Positions 48,263 through 60,174 of a DNA stretch of 64,000 nucleotides are shown here, in pieces (within the stretch, counting starts at the first letter, position 1; the number at the start of each line of letters is the position of its first letter). The stretch is from Jackrogersella multiformis (lineage: Eukaryota; Ascomycota; Sordariomycetes; Xylariales; Hypoxylaceae). The translations under genes and the position numbers were made by a program. The stretch spans positions 3,968,001 through 4,032,000 of the forward strand of contig CADCXD010000018.1 of assembly GCA_902806575.1 (NCBI GenBank), given 5' to 3'. Under the pieces are notes generated by a model. It was not told the origin of the DNA. It did no database searches and saw nothing but the letters and a program-made list of their open reading frames with translations.

Positions 48263-49168
48263 TGTTTCTTTTTCGTCCTTGTCTCACTTGCTATTCCTTA
48301 CTTCCTTCTCAGGGTGGTGTGTGCTTGTCGTGGTATGAATACCTATATATATGTATATATAGGGGGTGAGTCGCTAATATTATCTAGCAGTTGAGGGGAG
48401 GGGAGACACACTTTGGGTTTTTCTCCACTTAGCTTCGACAGATATTGATAATCTACATATATACCTAGGTAGATAGGTAGCTGCCGAACTATATACTCAT
48501 AAAGTTAAAGATAAGAATTAATGCATATTGTAAGACCCTATCACCATCTATCCTCGATCGTCGTACAACATAAATCTTATCCTGAAGTGAGCCCCTTCCA
48601 GTTGATAAGCTACCTACCTAGGCTAGGTACCTAGGTACCTAAGGTATGCATATGTCCTTCCCCTCAGCTTGCTGCATCCCTCTTCGCCTTTTAACTCTTC
48701 AGCGTGAACGTTGCATCTAGGGGCCGGGATCCCTCATGTTAGAATATCGATGCGAACGGCCTTGAAATATAATATTAAGCGGCGACAGGACAAACAAGAG
48801 CTTAGATCGGTCAGAGAGCTTGACGGTTAGTATTTCTCAAATTGGCTGTTTTGATACCTTTTTATTAACTGATCTTGTCAGGTTTATATTTACAACGAAA
48901 ACCACCATGTTCGATAAGTATAGTGGTATTAGTAAAAAATATAAAAAGGGACGCTCTTCGTGACTCGTGACCATTTCCTTGAGTTTCCAGTCATTATACG
49001 CTTGGATATCCTGACGGTGCGCAACCAGTCGAAGCAGAAAAACCAACGCCGTGCAATGCAAAGCTTCTTTGAAGCTGTAGTGCCAATCCTTGAAATACAA
49101 TCTTTTTTTGCCCATTCTCGACCATGGCCGTCTCAGGGGCTCTTCGACCCCCTGTTGGGATTTCTCAC
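48263..49168. other. Intergenic, no supported gene
   Basis: It holds the aminotransferase promoter and the 3' flank of the CHIP-like gene. Dispersed motif clusters lie near 48464-48480 and 48608-48642. Confidence 0.55.
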
Positions 49169-50120
49169 CTACCAGTCCGCAGCCCAGCCGTTGTTATCCA
49201 AGAATTCTTTGCAGGCTTCCCGGAGCTGAAGATTTGGACGTAGGTCGCTAGGAAGCAGCGGTTCCCTCGTCAGGGGGTCGATTTGATGTCGTCGGAGATG
49301 CTCCATGATGGATGCTCTATCGTACGACTTGCCAGTCTTGGTCTATCGGCCTAATTAGTCGTTCATGTTTTTTGGCAGTAGGTTATGAATTGACTTACAA
49401 TAACAGGATCGACCATAATCGCAAAGCTGATATCATCAATCGCCCAATCTGGAACTTGGCGCTTTTTCTCCGACGCGGACCTAGACTTCTCGAATGTGGC
49501 GCGTAGCATGGCGATCTTCTGATCCCACTCTTCCTTCACTTGGGTTCTGTCGAAGTCGTTGGTACAAGAGTTGACCATGTCTTCGCGTTCGCGCTCCATC
49601 AGAGCGACGGTTTCATTTTCAAGCTCCTGGCCCTCGCGGATCCGTCTCTTCTCCATCTCATCCCAGCGATCCTTCTTGCAGTGCAAAACCTGGTTGGTGA
49701 CGGGGCCGAGCGACTTGTCGTTGGTCTCGACGCACATCCGATGGGCTTGTAGGGCACTCTCTAAAGCGCCGTCGCAATCCTTGATGGCAAGTTGACACTG
49801 CGAGAGGATAAAGTAGGCTTTGAGGTTCTCGCCTTTACTTAACTTCAGACACTCGTTGCAGTCTGATATCGCAGATTCGTAGTAGCCCAGTCGGATTCTT
49901 GCCATGGCACGGTTCGTGTATAATGAGGGGTTCGTGTCGTCGGCGATGATGCTAAGGGGAAAAGAAATAGCTGTTAGCCTACTGGCGCTGAGGGGTTATA
50001 TGCGACTTCGGCCGCTCACGCTTTTGAGTAGAGGCCCTCGGCGCCTATAAAGTCGCCGGCCTGGAAGTGATGGTTCCCATCCTCCTTCAACTTGGCAGAC
50101 TTGTCTACGTCTTTCGCCAT
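49169..50120 (-). CDS. CHIP/STUB1-like TPR and U-box E3 ubiquitin ligase
   Basis: Three exons (50120-50020, 49951-49399, 49336-49169) give 273 aa. The N-terminal half has three TPR repeats starting K-L-K-E-D-G-N-H-H-F-Q-A-G-D-F and L-Y-T-N-R-A-M-A-R-I, the arrangement that clamps Hsp70/Hsp90 C-terminal EEVD tails. A charged helical linker follows. The U-box (about 204-273) contains D-P-V-I-T-G-K-S-Y-D-R, D-P-L-T-R-E-P-L and the end N-G-W-A-A-D-W, matching CHIP. Such ligases ubiquitinate chaperone-bound misfolded clients. Splicing of the last intron is needed to complete the U-box. Confidence 0.93.
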
Positions 50121-51778
50121 AGTAGCTGGTATATACTAGATAGTTATTGATGACTCGGTCAAGTATTAGGATTCGTTATTCTAGGTGTTTTAGGCCACCA
50201 GGTATATATGTTTTAGGTAGATTGGAGGTGATTAAAAAGGTGTAAGAATAATATTTCTGAGGAGCCTTGGAAATCTTTGTTAAGGTGCAGGACTACAAAG
50301 CAGAGGGATACCGGAGAGGAGGTCCATGCATATACTATCGACCCGTCGAGTTCATTGGGTTGGAGAGTTGGTCAGCCTGGCCGTCAGGTCCCTCGGCATC
50401 GAACGGTGAATCTAGTTACCTAGTGGTGTGCTTCACGGGTATCGGGTAGGCAATAAAGAATTAAGGATTGTGTGGTATAAGTCGAGACAATGGTAGGTGA
50501 TTCATTCTCGTGATTCTATCCGCTTCGAGGGATTCAGCCCCGTCTTCCGAGCAGCCGAGATGTTATTGTCGTCACAAGATAACAATGTGTTTCCAGAAAA
50601 TGGTTCTTAGATGTTTTTCTTAGGTGTTATTTGTAAGGCGAAGCTTCGAGAATATTAGCACTGGCTATTAGCAAGTGCTAATACTACCGAATCCATACCT
50701 AGGTACCTTAGTTCTTGCCTAAACCTACCAGATCCAGGGGTACCTACCTAGATCGGACATCGGCGCTTATGTATCATCAGACCAGGGGCTAATAGCTACT
50801 AAGCCTACCTGGGCGTAGAGTAAGCCTTAATTGTGATGAGTGGGCCTGCTAAAGTCCTCTTTGACCAATTATATGTACCTAGGTACAGATCTGTAGGTAA
50901 ATATCTCCTATTTCATATGGCTCTTAGAACTCTCGGAACTTTCAAACCTTCATTCTTCATTCTTCATTATCGTCAGACAACAACCAAGGTAGAAAAGGAG
51001 GGTTTATCGGATGTTTTAGCTTCCCGAAACTTCAAGGACTTGGGCTTATTAACGCTATTCGATTACCATAGGTAAAGTATAATCTCATTCTCAATGACTT
51101 ACTCGTATTCAGATTGGTTGTAGGACATTTCGTTGTATCGCTGCATAGGTAAGCTCGAATCAAGTCAACCATGACAGGTAGGTACCATGAGGTGGCCCGC
51201 AACGTTGGAGTTTGCGTATGCGACCCCGGGAACCACCACGAGGGAATTGACAGAGATAATCAGAAAGTACCTAGGTAATCGAGTAACTCATCTAATTTAT
51301 CCAGACTCGAGAAGGAATGCCAGTTTCAAGAAGAGTCTCCGGCAGTCGTCGCGTGTTGTGATTTTCTATGCTCTAACCTACAACGTCGAAGTCTAAATCT
51401 AACTCTAAGTCTTCAAATTATTTTATGAATCTAATTATACTTAACTCAGTCGCCTTTCTGCTCACTCTGATATAGAACTTAGAAGTATTATCAAGTCAAA
51501 ATATCATACAGCTTGTCACCAACGTCCATGTCATCTGTGACATGATAGGTCCGTCTCATCTACCCAGTAGCAGGTGACCAAGGCAAACATGTTGCTATAT
51601 AAGATGAGAGTTCTACAGCAAATAATGCCATGAGATATCAACAAAGAAGGAAAAAGAGATACTACTGTTAATGTGTTTTTAATAATATATTTAACCTAGG
51701 TACCGACCTAGGTAGTCACTTAGATATGCCTTAGACATCTGACTGGTAAAACCCCCAGCTCGGTATCTTCCCACATAC
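50121..51778. other. Intergenic, no supported gene
   Basis: It carries the CHIP-like promoter and flank DNA up to the split hydrolase gene. Dispersed motifs lie near 50697-50712, 50740-50752, 50875-50886 and 51695-51716. Confidence 0.55.
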
Positions 51779-52215
51779 TTAACAACTTAGCATGTTCAAT
51801 TTTACATTATTTTTCATATCATACATGATAGCTGAACTGACAACAGGATACGACATAATTCTGTCGTGAAGTCCGTACTGCATAATTTCTTCTCTTATCA
51901 CGCCTTTCGCCGTTTGCCGATCTACTACCCAACCGCCTGCTCCTCGGTTCATTTTTGAGGCCCCCTTTTCCCTCTCTAACTCTTCGTACTCGATCCCTTC
52001 AGGCACTGACGCATTCACTGCATGCCAGAAAACCTGCTCACTGTGAGACCATGGGATATCATAATCATCCTCAGCGTGGATAATAGTGATGTGGTATTTC
52101 TGGGAGTCTCCAGGCATGCTCTCGCATCGACGTATAAATTCTGCAAGCCTATCTTTGCTCGGCCATTTGCTGACTATGAAGGTATTAAGCCATGTAAGAA
52201 AGCGAGGAAACTTGG
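51779..52215 (-). pseudogene. Alpha/beta hydrolase, 3' part (split by retrotransposon)
   Basis: This is the C-terminal third of the hydrolase whose N-terminal part lies at 58459-59235. It contains the acid residue in H-A-E-D-D-Y-D-I-P-W and the catalytic His in Y-G-L-H-D-R-I-M. The frame entering at 52210 is exactly the one leaving the other half after the CCAAG target site. The two parts total 402 codons with no other stop. No frameshift or RIP-type decay is seen in this part. The end of the protein (N-N-V-K-L-N-M-L-S-C) is not obviously family-like, so the natural stop may differ. Confidence 0.85.
52211..52215. repeat. Target-site duplication, left copy (CTTGG)
   Basis: A 5-bp direct repeat borders the retrotransposon; the matching copy is at 58459-58463. 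Five bases is the usual size for Ty1/copia and Ty3/gypsy integrases. Confidence 0.88.
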
Positions 52216-52525
52216 TGTTATACGGATAGGCTTTACGAAGCAAAGTATGATCAATATATGTAAGTTGGTGAATACGAGATGTGTTGGAACTTATGAAATA
52301 AAGTTATTGGATGAGGTTAATTAGAAGATTTGGTTAATATATGTAAGATTGAATTAATAGGATTAAGTGGGCGTTAACGGCGCTTAAAGGAGATATTTAA
52401 ATTATATATATATAGGTTATTACGCCTTTTTTTGCGAGAAAAAAGAGAAGGTAAGGATTTTAAGATTATAAAGAATTATTATTTGAAATTAAATTATAGT
52501 TTTAAGTTTTATTGTTTTTATTATA
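52216..52525. repeat. Left LTR (310 bp), intact then mutated
   Basis: Aligned base by base with the right LTR at an offset of 5,933. Positions up to about 52392 retain C and G where the right copy has T and A (one exception at 52265). From 52400 on the pattern reverses and this copy carries the T/A forms. Confidence 0.9.
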
Positions 52526-55500
52526 AATAAATAAAAAAATTTTAAGAAGATTTTATTTTTAAGAAAATATATGCTTTTTAAAAGAAAATTAATCTTTTTT
52601 AAAAAATTATCTTATTTTAATTACTTATAAATAATTAATTTATTTAAAGAAGTTTTTTTATTAAAATATATTATATTAATATTATTTATTAATTTTATTA
52701 TTATATATATTATTATAATTATAAAAAAAAACTTTATATTTTATTATTTTATAAATATTTATATTTTAATTTTATTATTTATTAATTTATAAGATTTCGA
52801 ATTATTTTTTTAATTAAATAACGAATAGTTTTTAAATTTTTAATAATACTTTTTTTATAAAACCTTAAAGTTAAAAATAAATATAAAGAAAATTATCGTT
52901 TATAAAAATTTAATAAAATTAAACGACGTTTTAATACGCGATTTTTTATTAAGATATTTAAAATAAAAAATATATCGTTTTAAGATTTTTCCTTTATTTT
53001 TAAATTATTTTAATTTAATAATAATAATGTTATAAATTTTTATAACTTTTAAAATTATAAAATAATTATATAAAATGTTTTTAATATTAATAATATTAAA
53101 GTTAATTTTAATAACTTTTTTATATAATTTATTAAGTTTTATTAAAAAATATACGATAATTATTATATTATTTAAATATTTATTATTATTATTACGAGTA
53201 ATTAAATTATTAATAAAAATTAAATTCGAAATTAATATAATATAATTCGAATAATTTATAATACGATAATTTAATTTAATTAAATCGGTATAATATTAAT
53301 AAATAAATAAATAATTTATTTTAAATAATAAATTTAATAAATTAATTTAAACTTTTCGTAATAAATTTAAGGTACGATTATTTAATATATATAAAATAAT
53401 TAAGCTTAATAAAAAGTTATTAATAAGTTTAAAGAAATGATTAATTATTATTAATAAGTTTTTTAAATTTTTTATTAAAATATTAAAAAATAAAAGGATT
53501 TTTAATAAAAGGTAATAAATTAAGTTTATATTAAAGAATCTTAAATTAATGATTTTTTTATAAAAAATTATGTGGATTTTACGTATATTAACGTAAAAAC
53601 TTATCGTTAATTTAATAATTTAAAGGTTTATATTTAAATTGCTTTTAATAAATTTAATATTTAATTAGTTTTTAATAAATTAATTAATATTAATTCCGTT
53701 TTAAAGAATATTAAAAAGTGTGTTATATTAAAAACGTTAATTAAATTAAGTTTTTTTAATCGAAAAAATTTAATATATTTTAAAGTATTATTTATTAAAT
53801 ATTTTAATTTAAAAGCTTAAATAAGGAACTTTTTTTTTTATAATCTTTTTTACGAGTTTAAATTAAGAGAATAATTAAAAGGGCTTAAGTATAATTCGAT
53901 TTTATTAAAGTTAACCTTTTTATATTTAAAGGTAATAAAGAAGGAATTTCTTTTAAAAAGGCCGTCGGAGTATTTAATAATAATTTAAACGATTTCGATT
54001 TCGATAATTAATTTTAAAATCTTAAATTATTTAAAAACCTTTTTAAAGGATTACTTTAAGGTAATTTTATGCTTTTATACGACGATAAAGATTTTTTATT
54101 TTAAAGTAATAATAATCGATTATTTAAAGCTTTAAAACGATTAACTTATTTTTTTTACGTTACGATTATTATTAATTTAATATAATTTAATAAACTTATC
54201 GTTTACGATAGTAAGGATTTTTTAAAGTTTTAAATTTAATAAATAAAAGTTAAAATATACTTAAAAACGTATACGAAAAGTTTTTTTAAAGATTTTTATC
54301 GTATTAATTAAATTAAATCGTTATTATTTAAAAAAGCATAATTATAACATTAATAACGTAAAAGTTAAGTTATACGGTTAAAAGTTTTTAATATTTAAAT
54401 AATATACGTTATTACTTTTTAAAAACGTTTTATAAACTTTTCGGAAAAATATCGTAATTTAAAAAAAATAAATAAACTTAAATATTAAAAAGACGTTACT
54501 TAATATTTTATCGAGTTATTAAATTTTAATAAAGTGATTTAATGGTTTAAAACGATATTTTAAAATTATATTATTAAAATCTTTTTTAACGAAATTATTA
54601 AATTAATTTATTTTAAATAAAAAAAATTTTCGGATATAAATAAAAAGTTCTTTACCGTTATTTAAAAAGTAAGTTAAGTTAACCGTAAAAAAGAAAATCG
54701 TTTTAATTTAAGTTAAAATTAATCTTTAAAAAATAACGATAAATTTAAAAATAAAGGTAAGATTAAATTAAATTAAAAGGATAATGTTTAATTTAATAAT
54801 AAAAATATTTTAAAAAGAATTAATTAAATAAATATAAATTAATAAAAAAAGATTTCTTTATTAACGTTATAAATGCGATAATTATTAAATCTTTTTTTAT
54901 TTTATTAAAAAAAACGTTAATAATAAGGATTTATTATTAAATTTAAATAAAAAACTTTTATAAAACAATTTCGAGATAATAATATTTAACTTATATTTTT
55001 ATTATAAAAAAAGTAAAAATAAATATAATTTTATAAGAATTATTTTATTTTTAAATTATAAAAATTAAAGATTTCGATTTAAAATTTTAAATAATTTTAA
55101 CGTTATACTTTATTAAATCTTATAATTAAATTAAAGTAAAATTTATTAAACCGTGATAATTAAAAAGTTAATTAAAAATAAAATAAAAGTTATAAAAAAA
55201 CCTCGGCTAAAATTAACTTTAAAATATAAATTTATTATTAATATAACATTAATATATAATAAAAAGAAATATTAAATATAAGCATTATTAAACTTAAAAA
55301 ATTTAATTTTAATAATATCTTTTTTTAAAATAAAAAAATGAAAATTACCGATTATTGAAAAATAATATATATAATTTATATTAACTTTTAATTTAACTTA
55401 AATCCTTTTTATAAAACGTTATTATATCGATTTTTTTATTTTTTAAAAATTTATTTTAAATTAAACGTTTTAAATAACGAATGTAATATTATTATATTAT

Positions 55501-58148
55501 AATAATAAATAAAAATTTATAAATTTATAAATTTCTTTTTAAATCTTAAAAAAATTAAGTTTAATTTTTTTTATTATCGGAAATATTACATTAACTTAAC
55601 CTTATATAACTCGAAAAAGTTAATTAATATAATAATAATAAAAAATATTAAAGTAAAAGAAATATTAAAAAACGTTTTTTAAAAATTCCGTAAATTTATA
55701 TATATTATAATAAAAAAAAAAAAATAACGTTTTTTAAATTATTAATTATAAGATTACGTTATCGATTTTTAAAAAAGAAAAACGCTTTTTTAAAGACTTT
55801 TTTACGTTATAAACGAAATATTTAATAACGAACGTGTCTGGAAATTAATTTTATTTTACGTAACATTTATAATATTTATAAATAAATTAAATTTTTAAGA
55901 TTTCTTTTAATTCGTAATAAATTATAAAATAATTTATTAAAATTAATTTTAAGTTAAGATTTTATTTTATTAAAATTAAAAAAAAGACGAATGGAAAATA
56001 GTTTTTCGATATAAATACGGTTTTTTTAAATATTTAATTATACCTTTTAAATTAATTAATGTTTTTATAACCTTTTAATTTATAATAAATAATATTTTTA
56101 AAACTTTATCGATTTAAGTTTTTTAATATATTTAAATAATTTTTTTATTTATACGGATATTATAAAAAAATACGATAAAATCGTTAAGGAAATTTTAAAA
56201 GATTTTATAAAATATTATTTTATAATTAACCCGTAAAAGTATTTTTAAAAAGTTTAAAAAGTAAACTTTTTTAATTATATTATTAAAATTAACGATATTT
56301 TAATAATATAAAATAAAATTAATTATTAACGTAAATAAAGGAAATAAAAAGGATTAAAAATAAATCGAGGAAATAAATAAATCTTTTAAAGAATTTAAAT
56401 TCTATTTTATTTAAACCTTTATTATAATTTATTTCGATCTTTCGAAATAAACTTATATTAAAATTAATGTCTTAAATTATATTATTAACGTTATTCTTTT
56501 TTAAAAGGATAAATAAGGTAAATTTAAACTTATAATTTATTATTCTCGTAAGTTTATATCGGTAAAAATAAATTATAAAATCTATAATAAAAAATTATTA
56601 ATTATAATAGATTTTTTCGAAAGATGGTATTTATATTTAAATTATTAAAATTTAGTTTATTTTATAATAATTAAAGTTTTAAATCGACGTTAAGCTTAAT
56701 AAATATAAAAACTTTTATTATATTAATTTATAATTAATTATCGATTAAATAAATAAAATAATAAGGTTAATATTTTTTTAAGATTATCGTAATATTAATT
56801 TAAGAAGGGAAAAGTTAAAGATTAATTTATAAAGTCGGTTTTATAAGATAAATATTCTTTATATTTTTAAGGAATTATATTTACCTTTTTAATAATTATT
56901 TTTATTATATTTAATTAAGCTTTTAACTTTATTAAACGATTAAAGAAAATAATTATTAATAACTTAAAATATATTGCGTAAGTTAAAAATCTTTTTAAGG
57001 ACGTTATTTTATAAAATAATTTTTTATATCGAAAGGAAAGATTTTAAATATTTACGAAACTTTAAAAGAAAGTTATTTTTATCGAATATAATATTTTTAT
57101 TATTAAATATATAGGAATAAATAAAACTTTAAAATTAATTATTTGAAATTTTTAATGGTTAAATATTAAGAATATTATCCGGAACTACGTACGAGGCTAT
57201 TTAAAATATTAATAAAATAAAATCTTTCGTTACGCTTTATATAAATATTTTTAATCGATGAAATTATATTATAAATTTTAATTATTAAACGGTTATAACT
57301 TTATTTAAGTAATAATAAATTTATTTTTTAAGATAACGTATTTTATTTCTTTTAAAAAAAAAAAAATTTAACGATTTAATTAAAATTTTCGTTAAATAAT
57401 ATTAAAGATTATACGGTGTATTTTTAAATATTATTTTTAATAAAGATTTTAAGTTTACGTCTTATATTTAAAAAGATTTTTTTAAATTAATAAATATTAT
57501 ATTTTATTTATAAATTAATAAGTAAATAAAACGTTTTAATTAAATTTTAAAAGTTTATTTTAAAACTTTCGTTAATTACGAAATAAGTAATTAAGAAGAT
57601 TTATTTATAATTATAAAATTTATTTATAATAATATTACTTTTTTATTAATATAATTTTTTTTTATGTTAATTATAATTCTTACTTAATAATTTATAATTT
57701 TTTATAAGTATTTTACGTAATTTTAAAAGTAAGTTATATATATATTAAATAATATAAATATATTAAAACGAAGCCGTTAATAAATAAAAAAATAAATTAA
57801 TAAACGATAAAAAATATATTAATTTTCAAAGTAAATTAATTTATAATATTAAACGTAAAAAATATTAAGATTAAACGTTTAATTAAAAAATTAAATAAAA
57901 AGTTTTTAAGTTTTTTTAAAATTTAATAAGTAATTTTCTTTATTAAAAATTAAAGTAAAGTAAAGTATTTTATAAAATAAAAAAGTTAACCGGTTAAAAA
58001 TATTAAATTTAAAAATCTTATAAGCATATATTTAATAAAGAAATAAAGGTAATAATTAAATTATTTTACGAGTAATATATTAATAAATTTTACGTTTTTA
58101 TAGTTATATAATATATTTAAAAACGAATATTAAAAAGAAAAGAATTAA

Positions 58149-58458
58149 TATTATATAAATAAATTTTACGAAATAAAATATAATTAATATATATAAGCTA
58201 ATAAATATAAAATATATTAAAACTTATAAAATAAAATTATTAAATAAAGTTAATTAAAAGATTTAATTAATATATATAAGATTAAATTAATAAGATTAAG
58301 TAAGCGTTAACGGCGCTTAAAAGAAATATTTAGATTATATATATATAGGTTATTACGCCTTCCTTCGCGAGAAGAAAGAGAAGGTAAGGACCTTAAGACC
58401 ATAAAGAATTATTATTCGAAATTAAACTACAGTTCTAAGTCCTATTGCCCTTGTTACA
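58149..58458. repeat. Right LTR (310 bp), mutated then intact
   Basis: Same length as the left LTR. Its first 177 or so bases carry the T/A forms and its last 126 or so retain C and G, the mirror image of the left copy. The flip lies between 58325 and 58333. Confidence 0.9.
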
Positions 58459-58463
58459 CTTGG
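58459..58463. repeat. Target-site duplication, right copy (CTTGG)
   Basis: Pairs with 52211-52215. On the gene strand it reads CCAAG and falls in the codons for Ala-Lys. Confidence 0.88.
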
Positions 58464-59235
58464 CAATAGGGTCGAGGATGGGAATGATTCCTGCAACTCG
58501 ATACGTAGTAGTAAGAAGCTCGACGTCAGCGAATGGGGCAACCAACACCACTCCAGAGAATAGTGTTGGGCTGGGCTTTGCGGCCATGTAATCCGCCAGG
58601 GATATGCTAACTGCGGTACCTAGAGACTGGGCGAAAAGGACGATCCGTGGCGGTGGAATGCCAGCTTCGTTCATCGCCCATTCTGCCAGTGCGGTTGCAT
58701 CCCTCAGAAGGCCTTCTTCGGAAGGGACACCAGTGCTAGCCCCGAAGCCTCGGTAATCTATAGCAACAGTATGGATTCTATCTGGTGCCCCGGCAGACAT
58801 TGCTCGGTAGCTCGGAGGCCGCCACCCTGACCCCAGGGTACCAGCTGCACCATGGAAATAAAGAACAAGAAGAGATGAAGGGTCATCTCGTAGGATTTTG
58901 AATCCAAGTCGATCTGTGATATTGGAGGTTAGGCCAGACGGCTCTTCCAACAAGTCGTGCTCGTTCCGTCTGTAGAGCTCAAGAGGTAGGATGTGCCAAG
59001 CGTGTAAGACTTCTCCATCAGATGTTGGAAGGTTAAACGGAGTCACTTGGTTGCGCAAAAACCCCCAGTGCTCGGGCACATTAGTGTCTTGAAACCATGT
59101 CAAGGTCATACGGTTGAGATAAATAACTTGGTTTTGGAAGAATGGTATTGTAAGAAGACTTAGAAAGATGGCATAAAGTCCCGTCGATGTGGCAAGAGCG
59201 TAGACCATAGACTTGGCCACAGGTGTAAGACTCAT
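58459..59235 (-). pseudogene. Alpha/beta hydrolase, 5' part (split by retrotransposon)
   Basis: The N-terminal two-thirds (259 codons) of an ABHD12/BEM46-like membrane-anchored serine hydrolase. It begins with a hydrophobic anchor (about 11-33) and has the oxyanion motif H-G-A-A-G-T at 128-133. The nucleophile S204 is in F-A-Q-S-L-G-T, and a conserved Y-R-G-F-G-A-S-T-G block lies near 161. Reading into the LTR adds six residues and a stop, so any protein made from this locus lacks the Asp and His of the triad. The intact relatives hydrolyse lipid-like esters; the substrate here is unknown. It diverges from the membrane-protein gene at 60175. Confidence 0.88.
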
Positions 59236-60174
59236 CCTTCCAATTCCAAATCAAGATGTAATATAAGGACAACAATGGAATTGACTAGTATAATTGAAAA
59301 TCTTGAAAATATGCTCCGCGGGTTCATAGGGTAGGAGGATAACTCCTGGTGTGAAGTCTCAGATGCTGCGAGTTTTAAGACGCAAGGTTAGAATATGGTG
59401 TGCAGAATGGCAATTACGCGCTATCTATCTCGGAGAAATAACAAACAGTCTTTTCGAAACTGGTGGCGCTGCTCACCGTCCTGATCTGCATCCCGACTCT
59501 TGCATAAGGCGTTATCCGTGAAAAAAGCAAAGCAATTCGAACTCATATTGTACCAAAGGCTAACTATTTCTCTGATTTAAGGCAGTATTTTTAAGTCATG
59601 ATAATAGTCCTTGTTTCATTTCCACGATTTATTATAGTATTAACTGCTTACCTTCCTGGCAACGCAAAAACTGTAATTATCTACTGTATGAGGTTATAAC
59701 TTAGGATTTTGAGGATACGGTATCCCCTAACGTTAACCGCCCAGAGTACGGAACTTGACGCCTCACATACTTAGCAGCACGGGAAAACGGAATCTAAGAC
59801 ATGGAGTTGAGTTACATTGGTGTAAATACCAATCAATAAAAGACCTGGCTATAAGGAGGCTTTGACAATATTGACCAAGGGCGGCATTGAATCACTTGAA
59901 TAAGAATCACTGGACGCCTCCCTGTCAAAAATAGCAACAAAATATATCTCTACAGGTGGCTGAATGTCTTCCATTTTACTACGATTTGTCCACTTTGAAA
60001 ATGGAAGTTATTTCTGACGATCAGTTCAGCCATAGATGGAAACTGGTCGGTTCAGGTCAAGTTAAGTCAGGTCACTCGATGAAAAGGTAACACTTTATTT
60101 GGTTAAAGGCTAGGTCATGGCTAGGTATTCTGACATGATGGGAATCAGAAATACCCATCTATCACTTTTATGCT
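59236..60174. other. Divergent promoter between two broken genes
   Basis: A 939-bp spacer with no gene seen and ordinary base composition. No RIP-type erosion is visible here despite transposons on both sides. Confidence 0.5.

Larger units (their letters stand above)
52216..58458. mobile_element. RIP-degraded LTR retrotransposon, 6,243 bp
   Basis: The element starts TGTTATACGG, ends TTGTTACA and is flanked by CTTGG on both sides. Two 310-bp direct LTRs bound an internal region of about 5.6 kb that is almost pure A+T, with no open frame. CpA and TpG are nearly absent while many surviving C residues sit in CpG, which is the footprint of repeat-induced point mutation. Differences between the LTRs are C/T or G/A almost throughout. 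The internal region is too eroded to tell gypsy from copia or to assign coding strand by eye. Confidence 0.93.

Noticed and set aside
47460..48287. 275-codon Arg-rich frame overlapping the aminotransferase exon
   Set aside because: Alternative frame of a GC-rich coding exon with no domain resemblance.
48837..49115. 92-codon minus-strand frame downstream of the CHIP-like gene
   Set aside because: No ATG context or family resemblance, and it lies in the 3' flank of a real gene.
52526..58148. Centromere or isochore DNA
   Set aside because: The tract is bounded precisely by LTRs and a target duplication, so a RIP-mutated retrotransposon explains it fully.
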